A program made the position numbers and the translations under genes. The notes beneath the pieces were generated by a model that saw only the letters and a program-made list of their open reading frames with translations, was not told the DNA's origin and made no database searches. A stretch of 44,650 nt of DNA from Oscillibacter sp. (GTDB lineage: Bacteria > Bacillota > Clostridia > Oscillospirales > Oscillospiraceae). The stretch covers positions 1 through 44,650 of the forward strand of contig JAHHSA010000009.1 in NCBI GenBank assembly GCA_020025475.1. Reading direction: 5' to 3'. Shown in pieces: positions 14,204 to 22,577 of this stretch (position 1 is the first letter of the stretch; every line of letters begins with the position of its first letter).

Positions 14204-15481
14204 GTGCCCGACACGAAACGGAAAAACACATATGTGAAGCTGGGGCTGACGATGTTCCTGACGGTAGGGGCCATTTTGCTGGGGTATGATACCCTGTTCG
14301 GCCATCGGGTATTGGTGGCGCTGTTGACCAAGCTGATGACTGCCGTGGCACCGGTACTCTATGGTGCTATGATGGCATATTTGCTCTCCCCGGTGGTGAA
14401 CTTTTTTGAAAACCTGCTCTTTTCCAATGCCAAAGGGCGGCTCTGGAAGCGAGGAATTTTCCCGGCTGTGGGTGCCCGTTCCGTGAGCATCCTGATGACA
14501 TGGGTGCTGGTGTGTGCATTCCTCTATGTATTGGCCTCGGTTCTGCTGCCGGAGGTCTACAGGAGCATCCTCCAGCTGGGCGGCAACCTGGAAAACTACT
14601 ATAATACGATCTATGGCTGGATGGAGCATTTGCTGGAAACCAACCCGGATCTGGAACACTGGGTCATGGAACAGCTGAATATCTCTTATCAGAACATGAA
14701 CACCTGGCTGCGGGATACCCTGCTGCCCCAGGCCCAGCAGCTGATGAGCGCCGTCTCCGGCGGCGTGGTGTCCCTTCTGGTGTTTTTGAAGAATCTTCTG
14801 GTGGGCATCATTGTCTCCGTCTATCTGATGGCTACCAAGGAACTCTGCGGTGCCCAGGCCCGGAGAATTGTCTACTCCGTGACCAACCGCACCAACGCCG
14901 GTTGGATTGTGCGGGGTGTCCACAAGGCGGATGACATCTTCTCTGGATTTGTACGTGGAAAGCTGCTTGACTCCCTCATCATCGGCATTCTCTGCTTTGT
15001 GGGGTGCAGCCTCTTCAAATTTCCGTATACGCCTCTGGTGTCCGTGTTCGTCGGTGTCACCAACGTGATTCCCTTTTTCGGCCCCTTCCTTGGCGCCATT
15101 CCCAGCACCCTTCTGATTCTGCTGGCCTCTCCCCGGAAGGCTTTGTACTTCGTCCTGTTTGTGCTGGCCCTTCAGCAGTTGGACGGCAACGTCATTGGCC
15201 CAAAGATTCTGGGGGATAAGACCGGCCTTTCCAGCCTGGGCGTGATTGTGGCCATTCTGGTGGGCGGCAGCTTTTTCGGTGTGGCGGGAATGTTCTTCGG
15301 TGTCCCTGTATTTGCCTGTGCCAACTGCCTCATCACCTTCCTGGTGGAGAGCTGCCTGCGCCGGAGAGAGATGCCGGTATCGGTGGCCGCCTATGCCTCT
15401 GATATCCCTGCGGCGGATACACCTGGGGAGCAGGAAAAAGAAATGCCGAAAGCAGAGGAGAAAAACGGAAATAACCCTTGA
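14204..15481 (+). CDS. AI-2E family transporter (second copy)
   Basis: This 425-aa membrane permease has the same organisation as the protein at 2028-3233: helix pairs at the N-terminus, a soluble middle part with LLPQAQQLM, then the conserved FVRGKLLDSLIIGILCF, P.VSVFVGVTNVIPFFGPFLG and QLDGNVIGPKILG motifs near the C-terminus. It ends in a charged Glu/Lys tail. The GTG at 14204 is chosen because GAGGAGAGG lies just before it; TTG 14111 and ATG 14144 are upstream alternatives in the same frame. It is divergent from the lipid kinase gene. The transported substrate is unknown. Confidence 0.87.
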   Translation: MPDTKRKNTYVKLGLTMFLTVGAILLGYDTLFGHRVLVALLTKLMTAVAPVLYGAMMAYLLSPVVNFFENLLFSNAKGRLWKRGIFPAVGARSVSILMTWVLVCAFLYVLASVLLPEVYRSILQLGGNLENYYNTIYGWMEHLLETNPDLEHWVMEQLNISYQNMNTWLRDTLLPQAQQLMSAVSGGVVSLLVFLKNLLVGIIVSVYLMATKELCGAQARRIVYSVTNRTNAGWIVRGVHKADDIFSGFVRGKLLDSLIIGILCFVGCSLFKFPYTPLVSVFVGVTNVIPFFGPFLGAIPSTLLILLASPRKALYFVLFVLALQQLDGNVIGPKILGDKTGLSSLGVIVAILVGGSFFGVAGMFFGVPVFACANCLITFLVESCLRRREMPVSVAAYASDIPAADTPGEQEKEMPKAEEKNGNNP

Positions 15482-15506
15482 AAACCGGAATTTTATCGAG
15501 TAGAAT
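15478..15506 (+). promoter_or_regulatory. Promoter of the ABC importer operon
   Basis: TTGAAA (15478-15483), a 17-bp spacer and TAGAAT (15501-15506) lie 155 bp before the substrate-binding protein gene. The box overlaps the stop of the permease gene. Confidence 0.6.
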
Positions 15507-15508
15507 AC

Positions 15509-15559
15509 GCCTTGTGGGAAACTTGTTAGAAAAATAACTAACAGGTCTTCCCACAAGGC
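15509..15559 (+). promoter_or_regulatory. Long leader hairpin before the ABC importer operon
   Basis: GCCTTGTGGGAA (15509-15520) is perfectly complementary to TTCCCACAAGGC (15548-15559). An inner stem CTTGTTAG/CTAACAGG closes on an AAAAATAA loop. There is no good T-run after it, so it is a weak terminator candidate for the permease upstream. It begins at the predicted transcription start, suggesting a 5'-leader structure. The inner part also reads TGTTAG-N8-CTAACA, sharing the half-site of the feo palindromes. Confidence 0.55.
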
Positions 15560-15660
15560 TTTGTGCTGCTGACAAACAGGCAAAGCCTTGAAAAATTTGT
15601 CTGGGCGGAGCATGATCCGTCCAACACTGACCGGAAGCGGCAGTGATGAAAGGAAACACC

Positions 15661-17208
15661 ATGAAAAAGAGAAGCTTGGCACTTCTCCTGGTGGCCTGCC
15701 TGGTTGGCACTGTACTCAGCGGATGCGGAGACAGCAGCAAAACCGAGACCCCAAAGGACCGTGCCGCAGCCAACACCATCAATGTTGCGCTGCCCGAGGA
15801 TCTGGACGACAGCCTGGACCCCCACAAGACCGTTTCCGCACTTACCAGAGAAGAGATGTTCAATGTGTTTGAAGGTCTCGTGAAGCCTACGCCTGACGGC
15901 GACCTGGTCTGTGCGGTAGCTGAGAACTACAAGATTTCCGAAGATCGGAAGACCTATACCTTTACCATCCGGGACGGCATCACCTTTCACAACGGCCAGA
16001 GTGTCACCGCACAGGACGCTGTCTGGTCCATTGAGCGCTGCCTGCCCCCCGCAGATCCTGACAGTGCCCCCAAAGACCCTGAGATCTTTCCTGTAAAGGC
16101 CCTGGGCGTCATCGAAAAGATGGAGGCTGTGGACGACAAGACTTTGGTCATTACCCTGAAGGAGCCCAGCAATGAGTTCCTCTCCTACCTGACCCTGGCC
16201 ATTCTGCCCCGGGACTATACGGAACAGGATACCGCCCCCGTGGGTACCGGCCCCTTCCAGTATGTCTCCCGCCAGCCGCAGGTGGAAATCGTTCTGGAGA
16301 AGAACGAGAACTATTGGGGTACTCCTGCCCAGCTGGACAAGGTGGTCTACAAGGTCATTGAAAACGCGGACACCATGCTCATGAGTCTGCAGAGCGGGGC
16401 GATTGACCTGTGCAGCCATCTGACTGGTACGCAGGTGAGCCAGCTGCCCACCGGCTTCCATGTGGAAGAGGGCACGATGAATTTGGTGAACGCGCTGTAC
16501 CTGAACCACGCCGTTCAGCCGCTGGACGACATCCGTGTCCGTCAGGCGCTGTGCATGGGTGTGGATAAGCAGAGAATCATCGACCTGGCCTTTGATGGCT
16601 ATGGCAAGGCCATCGGTTCCAGCGTGTACCCCGCATTCACCAAATATTTTGATGACAGCCTTACCAATTACTATACCCGTGACGTGGAGAAGGCCAGGGC
16701 CCTCCTGGCTGAGGCTGGCTATCCAGACGGTCTGACCCTCAAGACCACTGTCCCCAGCGACAAGAAGCAGTACACCGAGACCGCAGAGGTTCTGGCAAGC
16801 CAGCTTGCCGAGATCGGCGTGACGCTGGAGATCCAGCCGGTGGAGTGGGAGACCTGGCTGGAAGAGACCTACTACGGCCGTAATTTTGAAACCACTGTGG
16901 TGGGCGTGGACGCATCCAACATGACGGCCCGTGCTCTGCTGGAGCGGTTTGTCTCTAACTTCCGCAAGAACTTTATCAACTACAATAACGCGGAGTACGA
17001 CGAGCTGTTTCGTCTGGTACAGGCGACTTCAGACGATGCGGAGCAGACTCGCCTCTACAAGGAAATGGCCCGCAATCTGACGGAAAATGCCGCCAACGTG
17101 TATATTCAGGACCTGGCGGACCTGATGGCAGTGCGGGACGGCCTCACCGGTGTGCGGTTCTATCCTATTTTCGTGATGGATCTTGCCGGCGTGCACTACG
17201 AGAAATAA
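15661..17208 (+). CDS. ABC importer substrate-binding lipoprotein (family 5)
   Basis: This 515-aa exported lipoprotein has a basic N-terminus, hydrophobic core and lipobox LSGC, with the modified Cys at about residue 22. The rest is a family 5 extracellular solute-binding protein (OppA/DppA/NikA type), with LDPHKTVSALTREEMFNVFE, FHNGQSVTAQDAVWS and the late DIRVRQALCMGVD motif. The ATG at 15661 has AAAGGA 6 bp ahead. The gene heads a five-gene ABC importer whose protein lengths (515, 316, 271, 265, 244) are close to those of NikABCDE/CntABCDF nickel or metallophore systems. Dipeptide or oligopeptide uptake is equally possible from sequence. Confidence 0.9.
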   Translation: MKKRSLALLLVACLVGTVLSGCGDSSKTETPKDRAAANTINVALPEDLDDSLDPHKTVSALTREEMFNVFEGLVKPTPDGDLVCAVAENYKISEDRKTYTFTIRDGITFHNGQSVTAQDAVWSIERCLPPADPDSAPKDPEIFPVKALGVIEKMEAVDDKTLVITLKEPSNEFLSYLTLAILPRDYTEQDTAPVGTGPFQYVSRQPQVEIVLEKNENYWGTPAQLDKVVYKVIENADTMLMSLQSGAIDLCSHLTGTQVSQLPTGFHVEEGTMNLVNALYLNHAVQPLDDIRVRQALCMGVDKQRIIDLAFDGYGKAIGSSVYPAFTKYFDDSLTNYYTRDVEKARALLAEAGYPDGLTLKTTVPSDKKQYTETAEVLASQLAEIGVTLEIQPVEWETWLEETYYGRNFETTVVGVDASNMTARALLERFVSNFRKNFINYNNAEYDELFRLVQATSDDAEQTRLYKEMARNLTENAANVYIQDLADLMAVRDGLTGVRFYPIFVMDLAGVHYEK

Positions 17209-17262
17209 AAAGATGATGACGGCAGAAATTTGCCGCATCTCTCTGGAAGGGAGATGATGACC

Positions 17263-18213
17263 ATGAAATACGCAGTGAAGCGAATCGCCATGCTGTTGTG
17301 CACTATGGTCGTCGTCTCCTTTCTGACGTTTGCGGCCTTTCATATGATTTCCGGCAGTGCAGCTACCGCCAAGCTGGGCACGGAAGCCACCGCGGAGGCG
17401 GTGGAGGCGCTGGAGGAAGCCATGGGTCTCCATCGCCCGTTCCTGGTGCGGTACGGCGAGTGGCTGCTGGGCTTTTTCACCGGCAGCCTGGGTGAGTCGT
17501 ACCAGTATTCCATGCCTGTGGCCCAGTTGGTGGCCCCCAAGCTGCAGGTGACGCTATGTCTGAGCATTATGAGCTTTGTACTGATCGCGGTTCTCTCCAT
17601 TCCTATGGGGGTAATGTCCGCCCGCTACGCAGGCGGACGGCTGGACGCTGTCTGGACTGCCTGTAATCAGGTAGGCATGGCAGTGCCCTCCTTCTTTATC
17701 GGCATCCTGATCAGCTGGCTCTGCTCGGTTGTCCTACACTGGTTCGTCCACGGGCAGTTTCCCGGGTTTGAACAGAACCTGTGGGGCTCTCTCTACTATC
17801 TGATTTTTCCGGCAATCACCATCTCCATCCCCCGCATTGCCACCACATCCCGAATGCTTCGCAGCACCATTATGAGTGAGATGCAGAAGGACTATGTCCG
17901 CACCGCCATTGCCCGGGGCAACGACCGCAGTGCCGTGCTGTGGCGTCATGTGCTGAAAAACTCTCTGGTGCCCATTGTCACCTTCCTGGCCCAGGGTATG
18001 GCAGAAATTCTGGCTGGCAGCATTGTGGTGGAGCAGGTTTTCGGCGTGCCTGGCCTGGGCCGCCTGATGGTGGCCTCCATCAATAACCGGGATCTGGCCG
18101 TGGTTCAGGCCCTGGTGGTCATTATGGCCTTCTGGGTGGTCCTTTCCGGCACTGTGGCTGATATCATCAACCAGCGTATTGATCCGCGTCTGAGTTTGGG
18201 GGAGGGCAAATGA
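17263..18213 (+). CDS. ABC importer permease (DppB/NikB-like)
   Basis: This 316-aa inner-membrane permease has six predicted helices. The cytoplasmic EAA-type loop (RSTIMSEMQKDYVRTAIARG) contacts the ATPase, followed by LKNSLVPIVT and a late VFGVPGLGRLMV typical of DppB/OppB/NikB. ATG codons at 17254, 17257 and 17263 all follow GGAAGGGAG; 17263 has the most normal spacing (9 bp). The next gene starts within its last codon, an ATGA overlap, so the importer genes are translationally coupled. Confidence 0.9.
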   Translation: MKYAVKRIAMLLCTMVVVSFLTFAAFHMISGSAATAKLGTEATAEAVEALEEAMGLHRPFLVRYGEWLLGFFTGSLGESYQYSMPVAQLVAPKLQVTLCLSIMSFVLIAVLSIPMGVMSARYAGGRLDAVWTACNQVGMAVPSFFIGILISWLCSVVLHWFVHGQFPGFEQNLWGSLYYLIFPAITISIPRIATTSRMLRSTIMSEMQKDYVRTAIARGNDRSAVLWRHVLKNSLVPIVTFLAQGMAEILAGSIVVEQVFGVPGLGRLMVASINNRDLAVVQALVVIMAFWVVLSGTVADIINQRIDPRLSLGEGK

Positions 18214-19025
18214 AAAAGAAAAAAATCAATGGTTTCCTCCTGACCGGCCTGCTTATCGCAGGCTTTGTGGTGGGCTGCATTGTGCTGGGCTTTTTCTGGA
18301 CGCCCTATCCTCCCGACGCTATGGAGGCAGGTGCGCCCCATACTGCCCCCTGTTTTGCGCATCTGATGGGAACCGACAAGTTTGGCAGGGACATCTTCAG
18401 CCGGGTCCTCCGGGGTGCCGGAACGACACTGACCATCGGCGTCAGTACTGTGGCCCTGGGTACTGTGGGCGGCTTGCTGATTGGCAGTCTTACCGGCTAC
18501 TTCGGCGGTACGGTGGATGCCTTTTTGATGCGAGTGGGCGATGTACTCACCGCTTTCCCCAGTGTCCTGTTGGCCATGGTGATCCTCTCCGTACTGGGTC
18601 CCGGCAGTAAATATAATGTAGTGCTTGCGCTGGGACTGGTGTTCATCCCGACCTTTGCCCGTGTTACCCGGACGGCCTTTGCCGGACTCCGGGATGTGAA
18701 CTATGTGAAAAGTGCCCGCCTGATGGGCGCCTCCAGCCCACGGATTCTGGTGCGGCATATCCTGCCCAATATCATGCCGGTGCTGCTGCCCGCCATCACC
18801 ATTGGCTTCAACAATGCAGTGCTCTCTGAGGCATCCATGAGCTATTTGGGCATCGGCATCACCCCACCAGAGGCATCCCTGGGCTATATGCTCTCTGAGG
18901 CGCAGGGAATGTTTGCCCGGGACCCCTGGTATGCTCTATGTACCGGCTTTACGCTGGTTCTGCTGGTGTTTGGCGTTGGCCTCATCGGTGAGGGTCTGCA
19001 GCGCCGCGGACGGGAGGTGTTCTGA
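18210..19025 (+). CDS. ABC importer permease (DppC/NikC-like)
   Basis: This 271-aa permease has an N-terminal helix, the DppC-type HLMGTDKFGRDIFSRVLRG motif after it, five more helices, and the EAA loop VKSARLMGASSPRILVRHIL. The C-terminal part contains SYLGIGITPPEASLG, typical of the family. It overlaps the upstream permease gene by 4 bp and shares one base with the downstream ATPase gene. Confidence 0.92.
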   Translation: MKKKKINGFLLTGLLIAGFVVGCIVLGFFWTPYPPDAMEAGAPHTAPCFAHLMGTDKFGRDIFSRVLRGAGTTLTIGVSTVALGTVGGLLIGSLTGYFGGTVDAFLMRVGDVLTAFPSVLLAMVILSVLGPGSKYNVVLALGLVFIPTFARVTRTAFAGLRDVNYVKSARLMGASSPRILVRHILPNIMPVLLPAITIGFNNAVLSEASMSYLGIGITPPEASLGYMLSEAQGMFARDPWYALCTGFTLVLLVFGVGLIGEGLQRRGREVF

Positions 19026-19822
19026 TGCTGGAAATCAAAGACCTGCATGTGCGTTTCCACACCCGGGATCGGGACGCCGTGTCCGGGGTATCCTTCTCCA
19101 TTGCGGACGGAGAGATCCTGGGGCTGGTAGGTGAATCAGGCTCCGGCAAGTCCGTCACCGCCATGAGCGTAGCTGGGCTGCTGCCCCGGCGGCAGTGTGA
19201 GTACAGCGGTGAGATCCGTCTGGACAGCGCGGAGCTGCTCCACGCGGCCCGCTCTGAGCTGCGCAGAATTCAGGGACGGGACATCGGTGTGGTGTTCCAG
19301 CAGCCCATGAGCTGCATGGACCCCCTGATGCGGGTAGGTCTCCAGGTGGAGGAACCCCTGCTGCTCCACACCAGAATTCCAAAGGAGGAACGCAGAAAGC
19401 TGGCCCTGGAGGCTCTGGCGGCTGTGGAGCTGCCGAGTCCGGAGGCCGTCTATCAGAAGTACCCTCACGAGCTCTCCGGCGGCATGATCCAGCGGGTCAT
19501 GATTGCTGCAGCCATGATCTCCCACCCCAAGCTGCTGATTCTGGATGAGCCTACCACGGCGCTGGATGTGACCATCCAGGCCCAGATCCTGGAGCTTTTG
19601 AAGAAGCTGAATCGGGAGCACGGCATGAGTATGCTCTTCATCTCCCACAACCTGAATGTGGTGCGCAAGCTCTGCACCCGGGTGGTGGTGATGCAGAAGG
19701 GGAGGCTGGTGGAGCAGGGCAGCACGGACCAGGTGTTCTATTCTCCCCAGCACCCCTATACCCGGCAGCTGATTGCCGCCATCCCCACCCGGAAGCGGAA
19801 GGAGGCTCCGAACGATGAATAA
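19025..19822 (+). CDS. ABC importer ATP-binding protein (DppD/NikD-like)
   Basis: This 265-aa ATPase has Walker A GESGSGKS, Q-loop VVFQQPMSCMDP, signature LSGGMIQR, Walker B LLILDEPT and switch ISHN. The C-terminus stops shortly after HPYTRQLIAAIPT and lacks the longer extension seen in many OppD/DppD proteins, closer to NikD in length. Its start overlaps the permease stop (TGATG), and it overlaps the next ATPase gene by 8 bp. Confidence 0.93.
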   Translation: MLEIKDLHVRFHTRDRDAVSGVSFSIADGEILGLVGESGSGKSVTAMSVAGLLPRRQCEYSGEIRLDSAELLHAARSELRRIQGRDIGVVFQQPMSCMDPLMRVGLQVEEPLLLHTRIPKEERRKLALEALAAVELPSPEAVYQKYPHELSGGMIQRVMIAAAMISHPKLLILDEPTTALDVTIQAQILELLKKLNREHGMSMLFISHNLNVVRKLCTRVVVMQKGRLVEQGSTDQVFYSPQHPYTRQLIAAIPTRKRKEAPNDE

Positions 19823-20549
19823 AGAACTGGTATTGAGCCTGGATCATGTGACCAGCGGCTATCGGACGGGGGGAATTTTTAAGCGTGGCACCTATCAGGA
19901 GGTGCTCCATGATCTATCCTTCGATGTCCGCCACGGCGAAATTCTGGGGCTGGTGGGCGAATCCGGCAGCGGAAAATCTACCCTGGCCCGGACCATCCTG
20001 GGCATGGTGACGCCGGATGCCGGGGAGGTGATCCACTACACGAAGCGCCCTCAGATGATCTTTCAGGACCCCTACAGCTCCCTGAATCCGGCCTACAACG
20101 TGGAATGGATTTTACAGGAGCCCCTGCGGATTTACGGCAAGTACGATGCCGCCGAGCGCAAACGTCGCTGCCAGGAGATGGTGGAGAGGGTAGGCCTGCC
20201 GTTGGAGTGCCTCGAGGCCAGGCCCAATGAACTCTCCGGCGGCCAGTGTCAGCGGGTGAGTATCGCCCAGGCCCTGATCCAGCGCCCTCGGTTCCTGATT
20301 GCAGATGAGCCGGTCTCTGCACTGGATGTGACCATCCAGGCGCAGATTCTGGACCTGCTGCGTCAGCTGCGTGACGAGCTTGATCTGAGCTATCTCTTTA
20401 TCTCCCACGATCTCAACGTGGTCTATCAGCTCTGTGACCGGGTCCTGGTGATGAAGAAGGGCTGCATTGTGGAGCAAGGCACCGTGGATGAGATTTTCGA
20501 TCATCCCAAGGAAGACTATACCAAGCAGCTGCTGGCTGCTGCGGAGTGA
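19815..20549 (+). CDS. ABC importer ATP-binding protein (DppF/NikE-like)
   Basis: This 244-aa ATPase has Walker A GESGSGKST, Q-loop MIFQDPYSSLNP, signature LSGGQCQR, Walker B FLIADEPVSALD and switch ISHD. It ends soon after DYTKQLLAA, without an extended C-terminal domain. The ATG at 19815 (GGAGG about 14 bp ahead, and coupled to the overlapping upstream gene) is chosen over the longer frame from 19773. It forms the second ATPase subunit of the importer. Confidence 0.93.
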   Translation: MNKELVLSLDHVTSGYRTGGIFKRGTYQEVLHDLSFDVRHGEILGLVGESGSGKSTLARTILGMVTPDAGEVIHYTKRPQMIFQDPYSSLNPAYNVEWILQEPLRIYGKYDAAERKRRCQEMVERVGLPLECLEARPNELSGGQCQRVSIAQALIQRPRFLIADEPVSALDVTIQAQILDLLRQLRDELDLSYLFISHDLNVVYQLCDRVLVMKKGCIVEQGTVDEIFDHPKEDYTKQLLAAAE

Positions 20550-20556
20550 ATCATAT

Positions 20557-21690
20557 ATGATCAAACGATTATGGAACAAAAATCAAGCACTCTCCCTCTG
20601 GCTGCTGGCAGACCTTGTCCTGTTGGCAACTTTTTGGCTTTGCAGAGGGCAAAGAGCGTGGATGAACGCCCTGGCCGATCATGTGACTACGCCCCTGCGT
20701 CTGGCTGTGGGACGGCTGTGTTATCGAGTGGACTTCTCCGTCATGGAGGCGCTGTGCATTTTGCTGGCCTTTTTTGTGATCGGGTACCTGGGCAGTGCCG
20801 TTATCGCCCTGGTGCGGGCTGGAGGCCATCGGTGGCGGTGTCTGTACCGCTGGACCCTGGGGGCGGTGTGCACCGGCCTGACGATCTATCTGGGCTTCTG
20901 CTTTCTCTGGGGTGTGAACTACTATACCGACAGCTTTCAGGACCGCTCCGGCATCCGAGCCCGGCCCATGGCGCTGGAGGATCTCACCACAGTGACGGCT
21001 TACTTTGCCCGGCAGGTCAATGAGACGGCAAACACGGTGCCTCGGAATGAGTATGGCGTCTTTGCCGTACCCCGGACGGAGATTCTGGAGAGCAGCAAGA
21101 CGGTTTACGATGCAGTGGAGCGGCAGTTTCCCTTCCTGGCGCTGGAGGACCCGGGTGTCAAGGGGGTACACTTCTCACACGTGATGAGCGCCCTGGACTT
21201 TACCGGTATCTATTGCCCCTTCACCGGAGAGTCCAACGTGAATATGGAGTCTCCGGCCTGTATGCTCCCAGCCACGGCCGCCCACGAGCTGGCCCATCAG
21301 CGTGGGGTGGCCTCGGAGCAGGAGTGCAACTTCCTGGCAATCCTCGCCGCCACTACCAGCGCAGACCCGGCCTACCAGTACTCTGGCTGGCTCATGGGCT
21401 ACCTCTATCTGAACAATGCTCTTTACAGGGCGGATCAGGATGCCTGCCGTACCATCCGGGAATCTCTCGTCCCTGGTGCCGAGGCTGATCTCCGCGATCA
21501 TGCCGCCTACTGGAACCAGTTCCAGGAGTCCGTGCCGCAGAAAGTGTCCAACACAGTGTACGACAGCTTTCTGAAAAGCTACGGACAGGACAAGGGCATT
21601 CGCACCTACGGCACGGTAGTCGATCTGCTGTTGGTCTGGTATGGCCCCGGCGGCGGAGGAGAGGCGCTCAATTTCAATGAGCTTCGTTAA
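20557..21690 (+). CDS. DUF3810-type membrane protein with HELAH zinc motif
   Basis: This 377-aa protein starts 8 bp after the ABC ATPase gene and probably shares its transcript. Three hydrophobic segments lie near residues 12-30, 65-90 and 105-125. The remaining ~250 residues are extracytoplasmic or soluble and contain HELAHQRG (an HExxH zinc-protease motif) followed by SEQECNFLA, which could supply a third ligand. This layout fits DUF3810. A metallopeptidase activity is predicted from the motif but not known. The ribosome binding site (GGAGTGA) is weak, in line with coupling to the upstream gene. Confidence 0.82.
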   Translation: MIKRLWNKNQALSLWLLADLVLLATFWLCRGQRAWMNALADHVTTPLRLAVGRLCYRVDFSVMEALCILLAFFVIGYLGSAVIALVRAGGHRWRCLYRWTLGAVCTGLTIYLGFCFLWGVNYYTDSFQDRSGIRARPMALEDLTTVTAYFARQVNETANTVPRNEYGVFAVPRTEILESSKTVYDAVERQFPFLALEDPGVKGVHFSHVMSALDFTGIYCPFTGESNVNMESPACMLPATAAHELAHQRGVASEQECNFLAILAATTSADPAYQYSGWLMGYLYLNNALYRADQDACRTIRESLVPGAEADLRDHAAYWNQFQESVPQKVSNTVYDSFLKSYGQDKGIRTYGTVVDLLLVWYGPGGGGEALNFNELR

Positions 21691-21752
21691 GATGCGGCAA
21701 TAAACAGCTGTCTATTGTGCAGAAACAACAAATTTTCAACAAAAAGGAACGT

Positions 21753-21775
21753 ATCTATAGATCGCATCTATAGAT
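21753..21775. promoter_or_regulatory. Tandem palindromes upstream of the grd promoter
   Basis: ATCTATAGAT occurs twice (21753-21762, 21766-21775), separated by 3 bp. Each copy is itself a perfect 10-bp palindrome. They end 12 bp before the -35 box, a position suited to an activator or repressor site. The cognate protein is unknown. Confidence 0.5.
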
Positions 21776-21787
21776 TGGAAAAGATAC

Positions 21788-21816
21788 TTGTGATTTTCTG
21801 AATGAACATATACAAT
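21788..21816 (+). promoter_or_regulatory. Promoter of the glycine reductase operon
   Basis: TTGTGA (21788-21793, 4 of 6), a 17-bp spacer and TACAAT (21811-21816, 5 of 6) lie about 55 bp upstream of the first glycine aptamer. Confidence 0.6.
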
Positions 21817-21869
21817 GTACTTAACTAAGTGAGGATACACTTTGTGTGATTTGTGAATAGTGTTGGATG

Positions 21870-22080
21870 ACGTTTTCGGGAGACCCGCCTGAGCGGGGCC
21901 GAAGGAATAAGGAGCGGACGGCCGATCCACTCCGAAGATCTCAGGCAAACGAACCGGGAACAGACAACTCTCTGGAGAGCGCAAGCACCGTAGGAGCAAC
22001 CCGGCTGGCGGGGAATCTCTCAGGTCTAGAAACAGAGCAAGGCAGATGTGGAAGAGACATATTGCCTTGCTCTTTTTTTA
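21870..22080 (+). promoter_or_regulatory. Tandem glycine riboswitch with transcription terminator
   Basis: Two glycine aptamers are visible. The first (about 21873-21960) has GGGAGAC, GCCGAAGGAATAAG and ATCTCAGGCAAA. The second (about 21967-22038) has CTGGAGAGC, ACCGTAGGAGCAA and CTCTCAGGT..AGAAACAGAG. A terminator follows: GAGCAAGGCA (22035-22044) with TGCCTTGCTC (22063-22072) and seven Ts. The 3' strand of the second aptamer's P1 (CAGAG, 22033-22037) shares three bases with the terminator arm. Glycine binding should therefore block termination and switch the grd operon on. Confidence 0.93.
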
Positions 22081-22130
22081 ATAAAGGGCGTATTTTATTC
22101 ACAAAGCAGGGCAGGGAAGGAGCGAGTCCA

Positions 22131-22553
22131 TTGGCCATCCGGAACATGAGGGACTACCTCATTTTGACCAACAATCCCCTGGTGCCCGCCTGTATGGAGG
22201 GCCACGGCGATTTCACCATCCAACTGTACCCCGACAAGAGCTACCGGGATATCCTGGTACTTGCGCGGGATATGGTCTACGAGGGACACACCCTTTATAC
22301 CCACCCCCTGGCGGGCAGCGTGAAGCCCAACGAGACACCCTATAAATCCCTGATCGTCTCCAAAGCGGTCCACGGGTTTGACATGGAGCAGAGCACGCTG
22401 ATTGCGAACGCCATCGGTGTGGTGGATAAGTTTCCGGAGGTTCACAAGGACTTTCCGGAGCAGGTCCTGAAGGACTTCCAGCTCATTGACTATAGCCTGC
22501 TGGCAGGAGCCATTGACTTCGATGCTGTTGCAGGTCTTAGTAATAAAAAATAG
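22131..22553 (+). CDS. grdX: GrdX, glycine reductase operon protein
   Basis: This 140-aa cytosolic protein is the GrdX family member that typically opens glycine, sarcosine or betaine reductase operons. It has the N-terminal LILTNNPLV, central VLARDMVYEGHTLYTHPLAGSVKPNETPYKS and a C-terminal ending LLAGAIDFD. Its biochemical role is not established. The start is probably the TTG at 22131, with AAGGAG 8 bp ahead; the ATG at 22146 would be five residues shorter. The open frame continues upstream through the riboswitch but that part is not coding. Confidence 0.87.
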   Translation: MAIRNMRDYLILTNNPLVPACMEGHGDFTIQLYPDKSYRDILVLARDMVYEGHTLYTHPLAGSVKPNETPYKSLIVSKAVHGFDMEQSTLIANAIGVVDKFPEVHKDFPEQVLKDFQLIDYSLLAGAIDFDAVAGLSNKK

Positions 22554-22577
22554 GAGTCAGGAAAGGAGGAATTCATT

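Noticed and set aside
13130..15682. A single 850-residue minus-strand protein
   Set aside because: The frame is open by chance through the DNA of the AI-2E permease. The lipid kinase begins at 14020 with a ribosome binding site and upstream promoter.
21691..21750. A terminator after the DUF3810 gene
   Set aside because: No stem followed by a T-run is visible in this AT-rich stretch.
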